From the NCBI RefSeq assembly GCF_005222705.1, contig NZ_STGF01000034.1:1-64000 (forward strand): a DNA stretch of 64,000 nt. The letters run 5' to 3'. The number at the start of each line of letters is the position of its first letter. Position 1 is the first letter of the stretch. The stretch is from Paenibacillus sp. SY21-1. Lineage in GTDB: Bacteria; Bacillota; Bacilli; Paenibacillales; Paenibacillaceae. Below are positions 45,145 to 53,501 of the stretch, piece after piece. The notes beneath the pieces were generated by a model that did no database searches, was not told the DNA's origin, and saw only the letters and a program-made list of their open reading frames with translations. The position numbers were made by a program, and so were the translations under genes.

Positions 45145-45324
45145 TTGAATTTTAGCCCAAGTGTAATGGACCTGCCAACTTATTAGCAGCGGACCTCCGG
45201 ACCTATAATCGTTCCTCTCGCCAAATTAGCGTGGACGACTCTCAATCTAAGCCCCTTCATGCTATAATATCCTCACGATATAAAGGCTGGTTTTAGCAGC
45301 TCACGGAAGGAAGAAAACCCTCCA

Positions 45325-47301
45325 TTGAAAGCAACCGTGAATGTACATGAGCACATACTGTTCTGGAATCATGCAGCACTTAAAATAATGGATGTACGAC
45401 ATATCTGTTTGCAAGCCGGCGAGAACGCGGGCCCCTACTTCCTCCCCGCCAGCGCCTTCCTGTACGCAACCCATGGCCATGCAACCGTAATTGTGGACGA
45501 TAATGAACATGCCGCAAAGCCCTTCTATATCCTGCACGGGGGCAAAGGCGCGCGTCTGGACATCTTGCCGACGAATGAGTCCTTTCATTATTATCTGATG
45601 TTCTATAAAGCCTCCTTGCCGCTAACCCGCGGGCAGCACACTCTTCGACATACGGATCAGCATTTGCCATTCCGCCTCCAGTACGGCTTTTTTCCGCTAC
45701 ACCCTGCCATCCTCTACGAATTGGCTGAGCGCATGCTGGGCGAATGGCTTGCACAAGGACGGCTGGAGCATTTCCATGTCAAAACGCTGTTCTATCAATT
45801 TGTACATGAGCTGCTTCGGCAAATGGAGCAGCAGCAGGTCAGCATCGCCAGACCCAACCTGACCTCTCAGCTTATTCGCTATATGCAGGAGCACTATGCA
45901 GAGCCATTGACCCGGGAATCACTGGCGCACATCTTCCACTACAGCGCCCCTTATCTGTCCAAGCATTTCCGACAAGAAACTGGCGTCAGTATCATCGATT
46001 ACCTGATTCGTATCAGGATGAAGCGAGCAGGGGCCTTGCTGCGGAAGACGGACTTATCTCTGCAAGAGGTTGCAGCAAGCGTCGGGTATGCAGACGTATC
46101 CTATTTCATCAGAATGTTCAAAAAGCACACCGGAATAACGCCAAAACAATTCAAGGACGAGCCCGAGCACGCAGCGAAAGGCTCTTATCGTCCTATTATT
46201 AGGCTTGGATCGTCCATTGCTCCGCGCAGGCTTCGTCGTTATATTGATATCAGACATGATAATCATTATCAATATGGCGAAAAAGGAGATTTACTCGTGT
46301 ATAGAAGCAAATTACCTGTAGGAATTACCTTACTGCTCTGCCTGACATTGTGGTTAAGCGCATGCTCCGGACCAGCGAACACGAACGGAGGGACTGGTGC
46401 CGGCAATTTGCCAAGCCCAACCGTGGCCGCAGAGAATCATTCCGGCAATGCGACAGTTGGAAATTCAACCGGCGGCTCGGAGACGGTAACTTATTCGGCC
46501 GTCAACGGCGAGGTGCAAATCCCCAAAAACCCCCAAAGGATTGTAATGGTGGCAGGAGCATTCACCGGGCATTTGCTGGCACTCGGACTGAAGCCTGTCG
46601 GAGCCGGCGATGAGTCCTTTAACAACTATACGGAGGGAAAGCTGGACGACGTTATCAATCTCGGCAACGATGTCCCTTATGAGCAAATAACCGAGCTGCA
46701 GCCGGATCTAATCGTTGCCTGGAATGATGCTGAATTAATCGAGCAGCTGTCCAAAATCGCGCCGACCGTAGCGGTTGAATACGGAATACCTCTGCGGGAG
46801 CAACTAACGGATTTCGGGAAAATGACGGGCAGAGAAGAGCAGGCGAAGGCCTGGATTGCAGAGTGGGACGCTAAAATCGCCGAATACAAACCCATTGTGC
46901 AGCAAGCGGTAGGAGATCAAACCGTTTCGATCTTCGACTCCGGAAGCGCCAAGGAGTTTTATGCCTACGGCAGCTTTGGCAGGGGCGGGGATATTATTTA
47001 TGGCGAGTTTGGCCTGAAGGCGCCGCCGATTATTCAGAAGGAAGCTATCGACAGCGGTCAAGGCTGGGCCAAGCTATCGCTTGAGCTATTGCCGGAATAC
47101 GCGGGAGATTACATCTTTATTAGCGGATGGACAGGCGACGACAACGCGGCTCCGGTTTTTGAAGGAAGTCTTTGGGACAACCTCCCCGCCGTCAAAAATA
47201 ATCGCGTTTATTATGAGAACAGCCGCGGTTTCGTGTTTAGCGATCCAATTTCGCTGGAGGCTCAGCTTACATTTGTCGTAGACAGCTTGACCAAAAAATA
47301 A
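45325..47301 (+). CDS. AraC-family regulator whose frame continues into a siderophore-binding lipoprotein
   Basis: The frame of 658 codons starts with TTG after GGAAGGA. Residues ~1-160 form an AraC-type cupin sensor; ~180-280 hold two helix-turn-helices, with LTRESLAHIFHYSAPYLSKHF and LSLQEVAASVGYADVSYFI (split near residues 197 and 245) and the closing FKKHTGITPKQFK. An AraC protein would normally end near residue 290, but no stop codon is present. From residue ~325 the frame is a lipoprotein of the FecB/FhuD type (annotated separately). Activators such as B. subtilis Btr fuse the same two domains without a membrane step; here a signal peptide with lipobox lies between them. Either a membrane-tethered fusion or two genes that lost their stop codon. 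Confidence 0.8.
   Translation: MKATVNVHEHILFWNHAALKIMDVRHICLQAGENAGPYFLPASAFLYATHGHATVIVDDNEHAAKPFYILHGGKGARLDILPTNESFHYYLMFYKASLPLTRGQHTLRHTDQHLPFRLQYGFFPLHPAILYELAERMLGEWLAQGRLEHFHVKTLFYQFVHELLRQMEQQQVSIARPNLTSQLIRYMQEHYAEPLTRESLAHIFHYSAPYLSKHFRQETGVSIIDYLIRIRMKRAGALLRKTDLSLQEVAASVGYADVSYFIRMFKKHTGITPKQFKDEPEHAAKGSYRPIIRLGSSIAPRRLRRYIDIRHDNHYQYGEKGDLLVYRSKLPVGITLLLCLTLWLSACSGPANTNGGTGAGNLPSPTVAAENHSGNATVGNSTGGSETVTYSAVNGEVQIPKNPQRIVMVAGAFTGHLLALGLKPVGAGDESFNNYTEGKLDDVINLGNDVPYEQITELQPDLIVAWNDAELIEQLSKIAPTVAVEYGIPLREQLTDFGKMTGREEQAKAWIAEWDAKIAEYKPIVQQAVGDQTVSIFDSGSAKEFYAYGSFGRGGDIIYGEFGLKAPPIIQKEAIDSGQGWAKLSLELLPEYAGDYIFISGWTGDDNAAPVFEGSLWDNLPAVKNNRVYYENSRGFVFSDPISLEAQLTFVVDSLTKK
46257..46271 (+). 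promoter_or_regulatory. Perfect 7-1-7 Fur box inside the AraC frame
   Basis: TGATAATCATTATCA matches the Bacillus Fur consensus TGATAATNATTATCA at all 14 fixed positions. It overlaps a weak promoter (TTGATA, 17 bp, TATCAA) and lies 26 bp upstream of a GTG with a good ribosome site. This marks an iron-regulated start of the lipoprotein. Confidence 0.9.
46297..47301 (+). CDS. Iron-siderophore ABC transporter binding lipoprotein, internal start
   Basis: From GTG 46297, with AAGGAG eight bases upstream, a 334-aa lipoprotein is encoded: signal peptide with LTLWLSAC (lipidated Cys ~24), a Gly/Asn/Thr linker to ~65, then a periplasmic-binding domain of the FecB/BtuF class with IPKNPQRIVMVAGAFTGHLL (~70-95), YEQITELQPDLIVAW and DYIFISGWTG. 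It would catch ferric siderophores outside the cell for an FhuBG-type permease that is not nearby. The Fur box just upstream says it is derepressed in iron shortage. Same frame as the AraC gene. Confidence 0.88.
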   Translation: MYRSKLPVGITLLLCLTLWLSACSGPANTNGGTGAGNLPSPTVAAENHSGNATVGNSTGGSETVTYSAVNGEVQIPKNPQRIVMVAGAFTGHLLALGLKPVGAGDESFNNYTEGKLDDVINLGNDVPYEQITELQPDLIVAWNDAELIEQLSKIAPTVAVEYGIPLREQLTDFGKMTGREEQAKAWIAEWDAKIAEYKPIVQQAVGDQTVSIFDSGSAKEFYAYGSFGRGGDIIYGEFGLKAPPIIQKEAIDSGQGWAKLSLELLPEYAGDYIFISGWTGDDNAAPVFEGSLWDNLPAVKNNRVYYENSRGFVFSDPISLEAQLTFVVDSLTKK

Positions 47302-47305
47302 AAGC

Positions 47306-48091
47306 TTCAGTAATCAACCTTATGTTCGCCTATCAGACGGCCAACTGGGTGTAATGGTCTCTTTTCTGGAAGGGTCCCCTCCAAAGCTTGATTCCGAGCC
47401 AATAGCCTATGCATTCGGGAGTGTTTCAGGCGAGACGTCCGATTTGTTAATGAGCGTTCCATATTCGGAGCATTCGAGCGAGGCAATTCCCTTCTGGGAG
47501 CTATACAAGCTCCACGCTCTCGCAAATGAAGCAGCTGTTTCACAGTTTATAGCTCAGCCACCATTTCCAATAGCCGACCACCATATGAAGCTTTATCGCG
47601 ATGCAATGCATACCCTTGAGGATTTGCCTGCACAGATCAGCCATTTGCCACAGCAGCTTGTCCACCATGATCTGCTCATTTTTAATCTGTTGTCTATCGG
47701 AGAACGCATTACCGGTGTGCTCGATTTCGATTTTCTTGCCATAGATGCAGCTATGATGGAATTTGCCATCTGCCTCAATCACGTTTTACAAATGACGAAT
47801 TGCTCCGAGCATATGCTGAAAGCCTTTATAGAGGGCTATGCCATTCATCGGCAACATTCTTTAGAGGAAATAGAGGCTTTGCCACTGCTCACCACCGTCT
47901 ACCATATCGCAATATTACATATCTATATTGGCCAGCACCTGTCCGGCAAAGATATCGAGCAGAACTTTACCTATATACTCAATCAGTTCATGGCCCGCAG
48001 CGCCTGGCTTGTGCAGAACAGAGACTGGCTTCAACGGATGCTGAAAAACGCATTTAACCCGGGTAACTCACAAGAGGCCCGCACAAAATAA
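47306..48091 (+). pseudogene. 5'-truncated aminoglycoside phosphotransferase-like kinase
   Basis: From ATG 47354 the frame encodes 245 aa, but homologous sequence begins earlier without a start (NQPYVRLSDGQLGV, from ~47312), right after the stop of the lipoprotein. It retains the APH/choline-kinase catalytic loop LVHHDLLIFNLL (Brenner motif HxDxxxxN) and the metal-binding GVLDFDF, but the whole N-lobe of ~80-100 residues with the ATP Lys is missing. The fragment resembles homoserine/spore-coat-type kinases of ~330 aa in Bacillales. It looks like a remnant cut by a rearrangement that brought the lipoprotein gene here. Confidence 0.72.
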
Positions 48092-48138
48092 AACCATCTC
48101 CGCAAAGCCAACGGCAATGCGGAGATGGTTATTTTTTT
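48084..48138. terminator. Bidirectional terminator between the kinase remnant and urtE
   Basis: 13-bp perfect stem AACCATCTCCGCA/TGCGGAGATGGTT with T7 on the plus side and TTTTATTTT on the minus side, so it serves both convergent units. Confidence 0.9.
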
Positions 48139-48149
48139 CCTGCGGCACT

Positions 48150-48845
48150 TTACACCGTCAAATACTTCCGGATAATCTCGTCGCTCAAATCGCCCAGCTC
48201 GCCCTCCCAAGCAATCGCGCCTTTATCCAAAATGTAAAAGTAGTCGCCTACACTCTTTACGAAATCAAGGCTTTGCTCCACAAGCAGTACCGCCGTATGG
48301 CCGTCGGCCTTAATGGAACGGATAACATCGCGAATATCATCGACGATGGAGGGCTGGATGCCCTCGCAGGGCTCGTCGAGCAGGAGAACCTCCGGCTTCG
48401 ACGCGAGCGCCCGCGCGAAGGCAAGCTGCTGCTGCTGGCCGCCGCTTAAATCGCCGCCACGGCGGTTGTACATCTCCCGTAACACAGGGAATTTGGCGAT
48501 AGCCTCCTCAGGCACGGTGTCCGTTTTCTCCTTGCAGGCCTCCAGGCCTAGCAGCAAGTTTTCATAGACGGACAACTGGCCGAATATTTCTCGCCCCTGC
48601 GGCACATAGCCAATTCCGCTTTTAGCGCGGACGCCTGGCGCTTTTTTCGTTAAATCCCGCTCCTTGTAGGCAACAGCTCCCTTGCGCGCCTTTAACAGGC
48701 CCATGACGCTTTTCATCAGCGTCGTTTTGCCGACACCATTGCGCCCCATCAGACAGACCACTTGCCCCTGTTTGACCTTCAGCGACACATCGCGCAGAAT
48801 AACGCTCTCTCCATATCCGGCCTCAAGCTGTTGAACGGCTAACAT
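48150..48845 (-). CDS. urtE: Urea ABC transporter ATPase UrtE
   Basis: A 231-aa LivF-type ATPase: CLMGRNGVGKTTLMKSVMG (~33-51), GIGYVPQGREIFGQLSVYENL, signature DLSGGQQQQLAFARAL and VLLLDEPCEGIQPSIV, the CEGIQPS block being typical of UrtE rather than of LivF. The ATG at 48845 has GGCGGG six bases upstream; an ATG two codons earlier is possible. It overlaps urtD and closes the urtABCDE operon. Confidence 0.95.
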   Translation of the reverse strand: MLAVQQLEAGYGESVILRDVSLKVKQGQVVCLMGRNGVGKTTLMKSVMGLLKARKGAVAYKERDLTKKAPGVRAKSGIGYVPQGREIFGQLSVYENLLLGLEACKEKTDTVPEEAIAKFPVLREMYNRRGGDLSGGQQQQLAFARALASKPEVLLLDEPCEGIQPSIVDDIRDVIRSIKADGHTAVLLVEQSLDFVKSVGDYFYILDKGAIAWEGELGDLSDEIIRKYLTV

Positions 48846-49599
48846 CGGCATCCCGCCTTTTCCCCAAATACACTTCCGCTACTTTGTCGTCCCCCTGCAC
48901 CTCATCCATGGAGCCTTCCTTGAGCAGCTTGCCTTCATGCATGACCGTCACCTTGCTCGCGAAATTGCGCACAAATTCCATATCATGCTCAACAACGACG
49001 ACAGAGCGCATGCGTGCGATCTCGTGCAATAGCTCGCCTGTTTTATCCGTTTCTTTGTCCGTCATTCCGGCAACCGGCTCATCGAGCAGCAGCACCTCCG
49101 GCTCCTGCATCAGCATCATGCCGATTTCCAGCCACTGCTTCTCGCCATGGGACAAACCGCCGGCCCGCCACGAGCCTTTTTCCTGCAGGCCGATCATGTC
49201 GAGCTGACTCTCCAGCCGGTCAGTTTCCTCGCCGCGCATTTTGGCGAACATTGTGGAGAAGACGCCGCGCTTCTGCCGCATGGCAATCTCCAGATTTTCC
49301 ATTACGGTCATGGAAGGGAATATCGACGGGGCCTGAAATTTGCGGCCTATTCCCATCTCTGCAATTTGATGCTCTCGTTTTCGCGTAATATCGATTTTAT
49401 CGCCAAAGGTTACACGACCCGAGGTCGGACGCACCTTGCCGCAGATGACGTCGAGCATCGTTGTTTTGCCTGCCCCATTGGGACCGATCAGAAAGCGAAG
49501 CTCGCCCTTCATTAGCCGCAAGTTCATGCCTTGAATGGCTTTAAAGCCGTCGAAATCTACCGTCACATCGTCACACTGCAGGATTGCGGATGGTTTCAT
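48823..49599 (-). CDS. urtD: Urea ABC transporter ATPase UrtD
   Basis: A 258-aa LivG-type ATPase: FLIGPNGAGKTTMLDVICGKVRPTSG (in part ~36-61), GRKFQAPSIFPSMTVMENLE, signature LSHGEKQWLEIGMMLM and VLLLDEPVAGMTDKE. The SHGEKQWLEI signature is specific to UrtD among branched-chain-like ATPases. It overlaps urtC by 29 bp upstream and urtE by ~23-29 bp downstream. Confidence 0.95.
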   Translation of the reverse strand: MKPSAILQCDDVTVDFDGFKAIQGMNLRLMKGELRFLIGPNGAGKTTMLDVICGKVRPTSGRVTFGDKIDITRKREHQIAEMGIGRKFQAPSIFPSMTVMENLEIAMRQKRGVFSTMFAKMRGEETDRLESQLDMIGLQEKGSWRAGGLSHGEKQWLEIGMMLMQEPEVLLLDEPVAGMTDKETDKTGELLHEIARMRSVVVVEHDMEFVRNFASKVTVMHEGKLLKEGSMDEVQGDDKVAEVYLGKRRDADVSRSTA

Positions 49600-50653
49600 G
49601 CTTAGGCTCTCTCCCTTTTCTGCGTATTTTCAACTGGCTTACCAGACCTGAAATGCCCTTGGGCATAAACACGACAACGACAACAAACAGCAAGCCCATA
49701 AACATCGTCCAGCCCTCAGGGTATGCGGTGCTGAATTCGCTTTTCGCCCAGTTCATCAGTATTGCGCCAAGCGCTGCGCCAATCAGCGTTCCCCTCCCGC
49801 CAATAGCGACCCATAGCACCATTTCAATGGAAGGGACTATGCCCAGCATGGAAGGCGAGATAATGCCCACATGGAGAACAAACAGCATCCCGGCAATGCC
49901 GGCAATGCCGGCGGATATCGTAAAAATAACCATCTGGTAGATCGCCGGATTGTAGCCGATGAACCTCACCCTGTTTTCGCCGTCGCGGATAGCCCGTAAA
50001 ACCTTGCCGAAACGGCTGCCGATGAGAAAGCGGCAGAATACGAACAAGCCGATAAGCGCCGCAACCGTTATCCAATAGAGCACTCGCTTCGTTTCCGGAG
50101 AGCCCAGCGAAAAGCCCAGCACTGTCGTAAAGCCCGTAACGCCGTTCGTGCCGCCTGTGTATGCCTGCTGCCCGATCAGCAGCGTTGTCGTAATAATGAC
50201 CAGAGCCTGAGTCAGAATCGTGAAATAGACCCCGCGAATCCGATTGCGAAAGGTAACGTAGCCCAGCACTAGCGCAAGCACGGCCGGTATGAGAATGCCC
50301 ATTGCCACCGCGAATCCGAAGTTTTCGAACGGCTGCCAGAAAAGGGGGAGCTCCTTCAGCCCGCTCCAGCCCATGAAATCCGGCGGCTTCCCTCCGCTTG
50401 CCTCAAGCTTGAGATACATTGCCATCGCATAAGCGCCAAGTCCAAAAAATATGCCGTGTCCCAGACTCAATATGCCGGTGTAGCCCCATATAAGATCAAG
50501 ACCTAAGGCGACTATCGCAAAGGCCAGAAATTTCGCAAGCAAATTTAGCCGGAAATCGCTAATGAACATGGGGGCCGAGAATAACGCGGCCGCAGCCGCT
50601 GCATAGCCGGCCAGAATCCAGATGCGCTGGGGCGTCATTTTTTTAAGCTGCAT
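49571..50653 (-). CDS. urtC: Urea ABC transporter permease UrtC
   Basis: A 360-aa LivM-type permease with ~9-10 helices, including LDLIWGYTGILSLGHGIFFGLGAYAMAMYL (near residues 60-90, in part) and the cytoplasmic IRDGENRVRFIGYNPAIYQ coupling loop. The ATG at 50653 is preceded by GGTGGAG at about five bases. A 90-bp gap separates it from urtB; the rest of the operon overlaps. Confidence 0.93.
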   Translation of the reverse strand: MQLKKMTPQRIWILAGYAAAAAALFSAPMFISDFRLNLLAKFLAFAIVALGLDLIWGYTGILSLGHGIFFGLGAYAMAMYLKLEASGGKPPDFMGWSGLKELPLFWQPFENFGFAVAMGILIPAVLALVLGYVTFRNRIRGVYFTILTQALVIITTTLLIGQQAYTGGTNGVTGFTTVLGFSLGSPETKRVLYWITVAALIGLFVFCRFLIGSRFGKVLRAIRDGENRVRFIGYNPAIYQMVIFTISAGIAGIAGMLFVLHVGIISPSMLGIVPSIEMVLWVAIGGRGTLIGAALGAILMNWAKSEFSTAYPEGWTMFMGLLFVVVVVFMPKGISGLVSQLKIRRKGREPKHETIRNPAV

Positions 50654-50743
50654 GCGTACTCCACCTTTCTCCAAATGTATGACTTGCCCTCTTCGGTTCG
50701 CGGATGTGCTGCCTGTACCTGACTGCGCATCTTCCGCCGAACC

Positions 50744-51649
50744 TTAATCAAGAGAACGTGTACGCATCGCAACGAGCCCCATCGGCTTCCACTGCAGAAA
50801 AGCAACGATACATATGAACACAAGCACCTTCCCTAGCGAAGCATTCGTCCAATATTCAAACAGCGTATTGAACATCCCGATTCCCGTCGCGCCCAGCACT
50901 GTGCCAACCAGCTTGCCGACACCGCCAAGCACTACAACCATAAAGGCGTCAACGATATAATAAGTGCCGAGAGACGGCCCTATCGGCCCCATAAGCGTCA
51001 AGGCGCACCCGGCAATACCGGCAATACCGGAGCCGATGGCAAATGTCATCGCATCCACACGGCGCGTAGAGACGCCAAGACATGCCGCCATATCGCGATT
51101 CTGCATAACCGCGCGCATCCTCCTGCCCGCGTTGCTGCGGTAGATGTACAGGTACATGGCAACAAGACACGCGATAACCAACGCGATAATAAACAAGCGT
51201 TTGTAGGGCAGCAGCGTGCCATCCATAATGCGCAGGCCGCCGTCAAGCCAGGTAGGGCTTTTCACCGCCACATTGGGCGCGCCGAATATGGAGCGCGCAA
51301 CCTGCTGAAGCACCATCCCTACTCCCCACGTAGCAAGCAGGCTATCCAGCGGACGCCCATATAAAAACCGGATAAGCGATACTTCCAATATAAGGCCAAA
51401 CAGAAAAGCGATAGCGAAGCTCGCCGGTACGGCCAGCACGAAATACCAGTTAAACATGGAAGCCGGCAAATATTCATTAAACAAGTTCTGCGTTAAATAG
51501 GTTGAATAGGCTCCAATCATAATAAGCTCGCCATGGGCCATATTAATGACCTTCATCAAACCAAACGTAATCGCAAGCCCCAATGCGACCAACAGCAGAA
51601 TCGAGCTGACGCTCAGTCCGTTAAAAAGCTGCAGCAAGTAGACATCCAT
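50744..51649 (-). CDS. urtB: Urea ABC transporter permease UrtB
   Basis: A 301-aa LivH-type permease with ~8 helices: [40 protein letters not shown] (in part, ~9-48), and the coupling loop [22 protein letters not shown], of which the NRDMA-LG-ST pattern is typical of UrtB. It lies 115 bp after urtA, with a hairpin in the gap. Confidence 0.94.
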   Translation of the reverse strand: MDVYLLQLFNGLSVSSILLLVALGLAITFGLMKVINMAHGELIMIGAYSTYLTQNLFNEYLPASMFNWYFVLAVPASFAIAFLFGLILEVSLIRFLYGRPLDSLLATWGVGMVLQQVARSIFGAPNVAVKSPTWLDGGLRIMDGTLLPYKRLFIIALVIACLVAMYLYIYRSNAGRRMRAVMQNRDMAACLGVSTRRVDAMTFAIGSGIAGIAGCALTLMGPIGPSLGTYYIVDAFMVVVLGGVGKLVGTVLGATGIGMFNTLFEYWTNASLGKVLVFICIVAFLQWKPMGLVAMRTRSLD

Positions 51650-51683
51650 ATGACCGCTCCCCTCGCAAGCCCGTATGACCAGA

Positions 51684-51719
51684 GAGGGAGTATCCGCCTC
51701 AATTGCGACGTACTCCCTC
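51684..51719 (-). other. Intercistronic hairpin between urtA and urtB
   Basis: 9-bp stem GAGGGAGTA/TACTCCCTC with an 18-nt loop and no T-run. It may protect the urtA message from 3' decay, giving more binding protein than permease. Confidence 0.6.
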
Positions 51720-51763
51720 CATATACAGCTGCGAATTTGTGTTAAGCTATCGCTATTTCTTTA

Positions 51764-53035
51764 TTAGCTTGTCGGCTGAATGCTCGCCGCCCACTCATAA
51801 CCCTTCAAGTATGGATCCGGCTTTACCGCCTCTCCCGAATTCCACAGCTCTTTGAATTGCCCATCGGCCTGCACCTCGCCGATCCGTACCGTTTTGTAAA
51901 TATGCTGAGTTTCGCCATCAATTTTCACTTTGCCTTCCGGCGCATCCCATTCAAGCTCCTTCGCCGCTTCCTTCACCTTCTCGACATCGGTCGAGCCGGC
52001 TTTTTCCACCGCAGCAGCCCATAGGTAAACCGCCGTATAGCCCGCTTCAATCGGGTCTGCCGTTACACGCTCCGCTCCGTATTTCGCTTTATAGCTTTCC
52101 ACAAATGTCTTGTTCGCCGGAGTATCCGTCGTTTGATAGTAGTTCCAAGCCGCCAAATGTCCTTCAAGCACATCAACGCCAATACCCCGGATTTCTTCCT
52201 CAGCCACCGATACCGACAGGGTAGTAATATCCTTGGAGGTTAGACCCGCGTCCTTAAGCTGCTTGAAAAATGCAACGTTGCTGTCGCCGTTCAGCGTGTT
52301 GTAAACAATATCAGGCTTTGCTTCTTTTATTTTGGAAATAATGGTACTGTAGTCCGTATGCCCAAGCGGTGTATATTCTTCTCCGGCAAGCTCGCCGCCC
52401 TCAGCCTTCAACTGCTCCTTGATAATCATGTTGGCTGTACGAGGGAATACATAGTCCGAGCCGAGCAGGTATACCTTTTTGCCGCGATTCTCCAGCAGCC
52501 AGGATACGGAAGGCACAATTTGCTGATTGGTGGTTGCTCCCGTATAGAAAATGTTTGGCGAGGATTCCAGCCCCTCATACTGAACGGGATACCAGAGCAG
52601 GCCGTTTAATTCCTCAAACACGGGAAGCATCGCCTTCCGGCTCGCAGAGGTCCACCCGCCGAATACCGTAGCGACTTTATCCTCGGAGAGCAGCTTGCGC
52701 GCCTTTTCTGCGAAGGTCGGCCAATCCGATGCGCCATCCTCAAGGACCGGGACGATTTTTTTCCCCAGCACGCCGCCCTTTGCGTTAATTTCCTCTATTG
52801 CCATCATCTCGGCGTCAATAACCGATACTTCACTTATTGCCATCGTGCCGCTCTGGGAGTGGAGAATGCCTACTTTTATTTCATCGCCAGATCCTGTACC
52901 GCCGCTCGCTCCATTGGAAGGAGCATTCGTCGCTTCATTCGTGCCCGCCGGCTTATTGGCTCCCCCGCATCCAGCCAGCACCATCGTCAAAGCTACCATC
53001 AGCAAGCCCATTTGATAAAATAATCTCTTTCTCAT
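51764..53035 (-). CDS. urtA: Urea ABC transporter binding lipoprotein UrtA
   Basis: A 423-aa extracellular receptor: signal peptide ending in the lipobox MVLAGC (Cys ~23), a linker rich in Asn/Ala/Gly/Ser, then a type I periplasmic-binding fold with [20 protein letters not shown] (~53-72), [30 protein letters not shown] and [13 protein letters not shown], which are marks of UrtA/FmdD proteins for urea or short amides. First gene of urtABCDE, with a strong promoter and two GlnR/TnrA boxes upstream. Confidence 0.95.
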   Translation of the reverse strand: MRKRLFYQMGLLMVALTMVLAGCGGANKPAGTNEATNAPSNGASGGTGSGDEIKVGILHSQSGTMAISEVSVIDAEMMAIEEINAKGGVLGKKIVPVLEDGASDWPTFAEKARKLLSEDKVATVFGGWTSASRKAMLPVFEELNGLLWYPVQYEGLESSPNIFYTGATTNQQIVPSVSWLLENRGKKVYLLGSDYVFPRTANMIIKEQLKAEGGELAGEEYTPLGHTDYSTIISKIKEAKPDIVYNTLNGDSNVAFFKQLKDAGLTSKDITTLSVSVAEEEIRGIGVDVLEGHLAAWNYYQTTDTPANKTFVESYKAKYGAERVTADPIEAGYTAVYLWAAAVEKAGSTDVEKVKEAAKELEWDAPEGKVKIDGETQHIYKTVRIGEVQADGQFKELWNSGEAVKPDPYLKGYEWAASIQPTS

Positions 53036-53116
53036 CTTCCCACTCCCCTATTCTTCTCCATATTCTTTTCAAAACCGAACGTTTTCCTGTAAATATTTAT
53101 CATCGTTCGCTTCATC

Positions 53117-53146
53117 ATTATATGTCGCGCCACCAATTCATGTCAA
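53117..53146 (-). promoter_or_regulatory. urtA promoter
   Basis: Minus strand: perfect TTGACA (53141-53146), 18-bp spacer, perfect TATAAT (53117-53122). The -35 is part of a GlnR/TnrA box. Confidence 0.88.
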
Positions 53147-53157
53147 TATAGTTTACA
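53141..53157 (-). promoter_or_regulatory. GlnR/TnrA box 1, over the urtA -35
   Basis: TGTAAACTATATTGACA on the minus strand fits TGTNAN7TNACA exactly. Overlap with the -35 suggests repression by GlnR when nitrogen is plentiful. Confidence 0.88.
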
Positions 53158-53276
53158 TCAAAAATGGGAAATTAGGAAAAACCGCCTTTTAACTAGTAGA
53201 AAAGTCACATTTTTGTTCGTTTTGGACTCTGACTTTCCATATCCCTATCCCTTATATGCAAAGATCTCAAATTTTA

Positions 53277-53293
53277 TGTAATTTAAATTAACA
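53277..53293 (-). promoter_or_regulatory. GlnR/TnrA box 2, upstream of urtA
   Basis: TGTTAATTTAAATTACA on the minus strand also fits TGTNAN7TNACA exactly. It is 136 bp upstream of box 1, about -175 from the predicted start, so it may act through looping or as an activation site. Confidence 0.8.
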
Positions 53294-53380
53294 TTTAAAT
53301 AACGACTTTTTAGTCAGGACACCATTAATCCCATTCAATCGCTGCTGCCAGAAGCGTAAATCGCTTATGTTGTGCTTTTG

Positions 53381-53433
53381 CGGCAAAGCTAATGTTTTAC
53401 GTTGAAAGATAAGCCAAATGTCAGCGTGAAACC
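53381..53433. repeat. Interspersed intergenic repeat, copy C
   Basis: Core CGGCAAAGCTAATG (53381-53394, one base from copies A and B), then TTTTACGTTGAAAG and a flank resembling copy B. Lies just past the prsA terminator. Confidence 0.55.
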
Positions 53434-53446
53434 TATAATGCTTAAA

Positions 53447-53486
53447 TAAAAAAAAGCCCTCCGTACCGGTAACGGTACAGAAGGCT
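53447..53486 (-). terminator. prsA terminator
   Basis: Stem AGCCTTCTGTACC/GGTACGGAGGGCT (with mismatches) followed by T8 on the minus strand, ~16 bases past the prsA stop. Confidence 0.87.
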
Positions 53487-53501
53487 TCATACTATGCTTA
53501 T

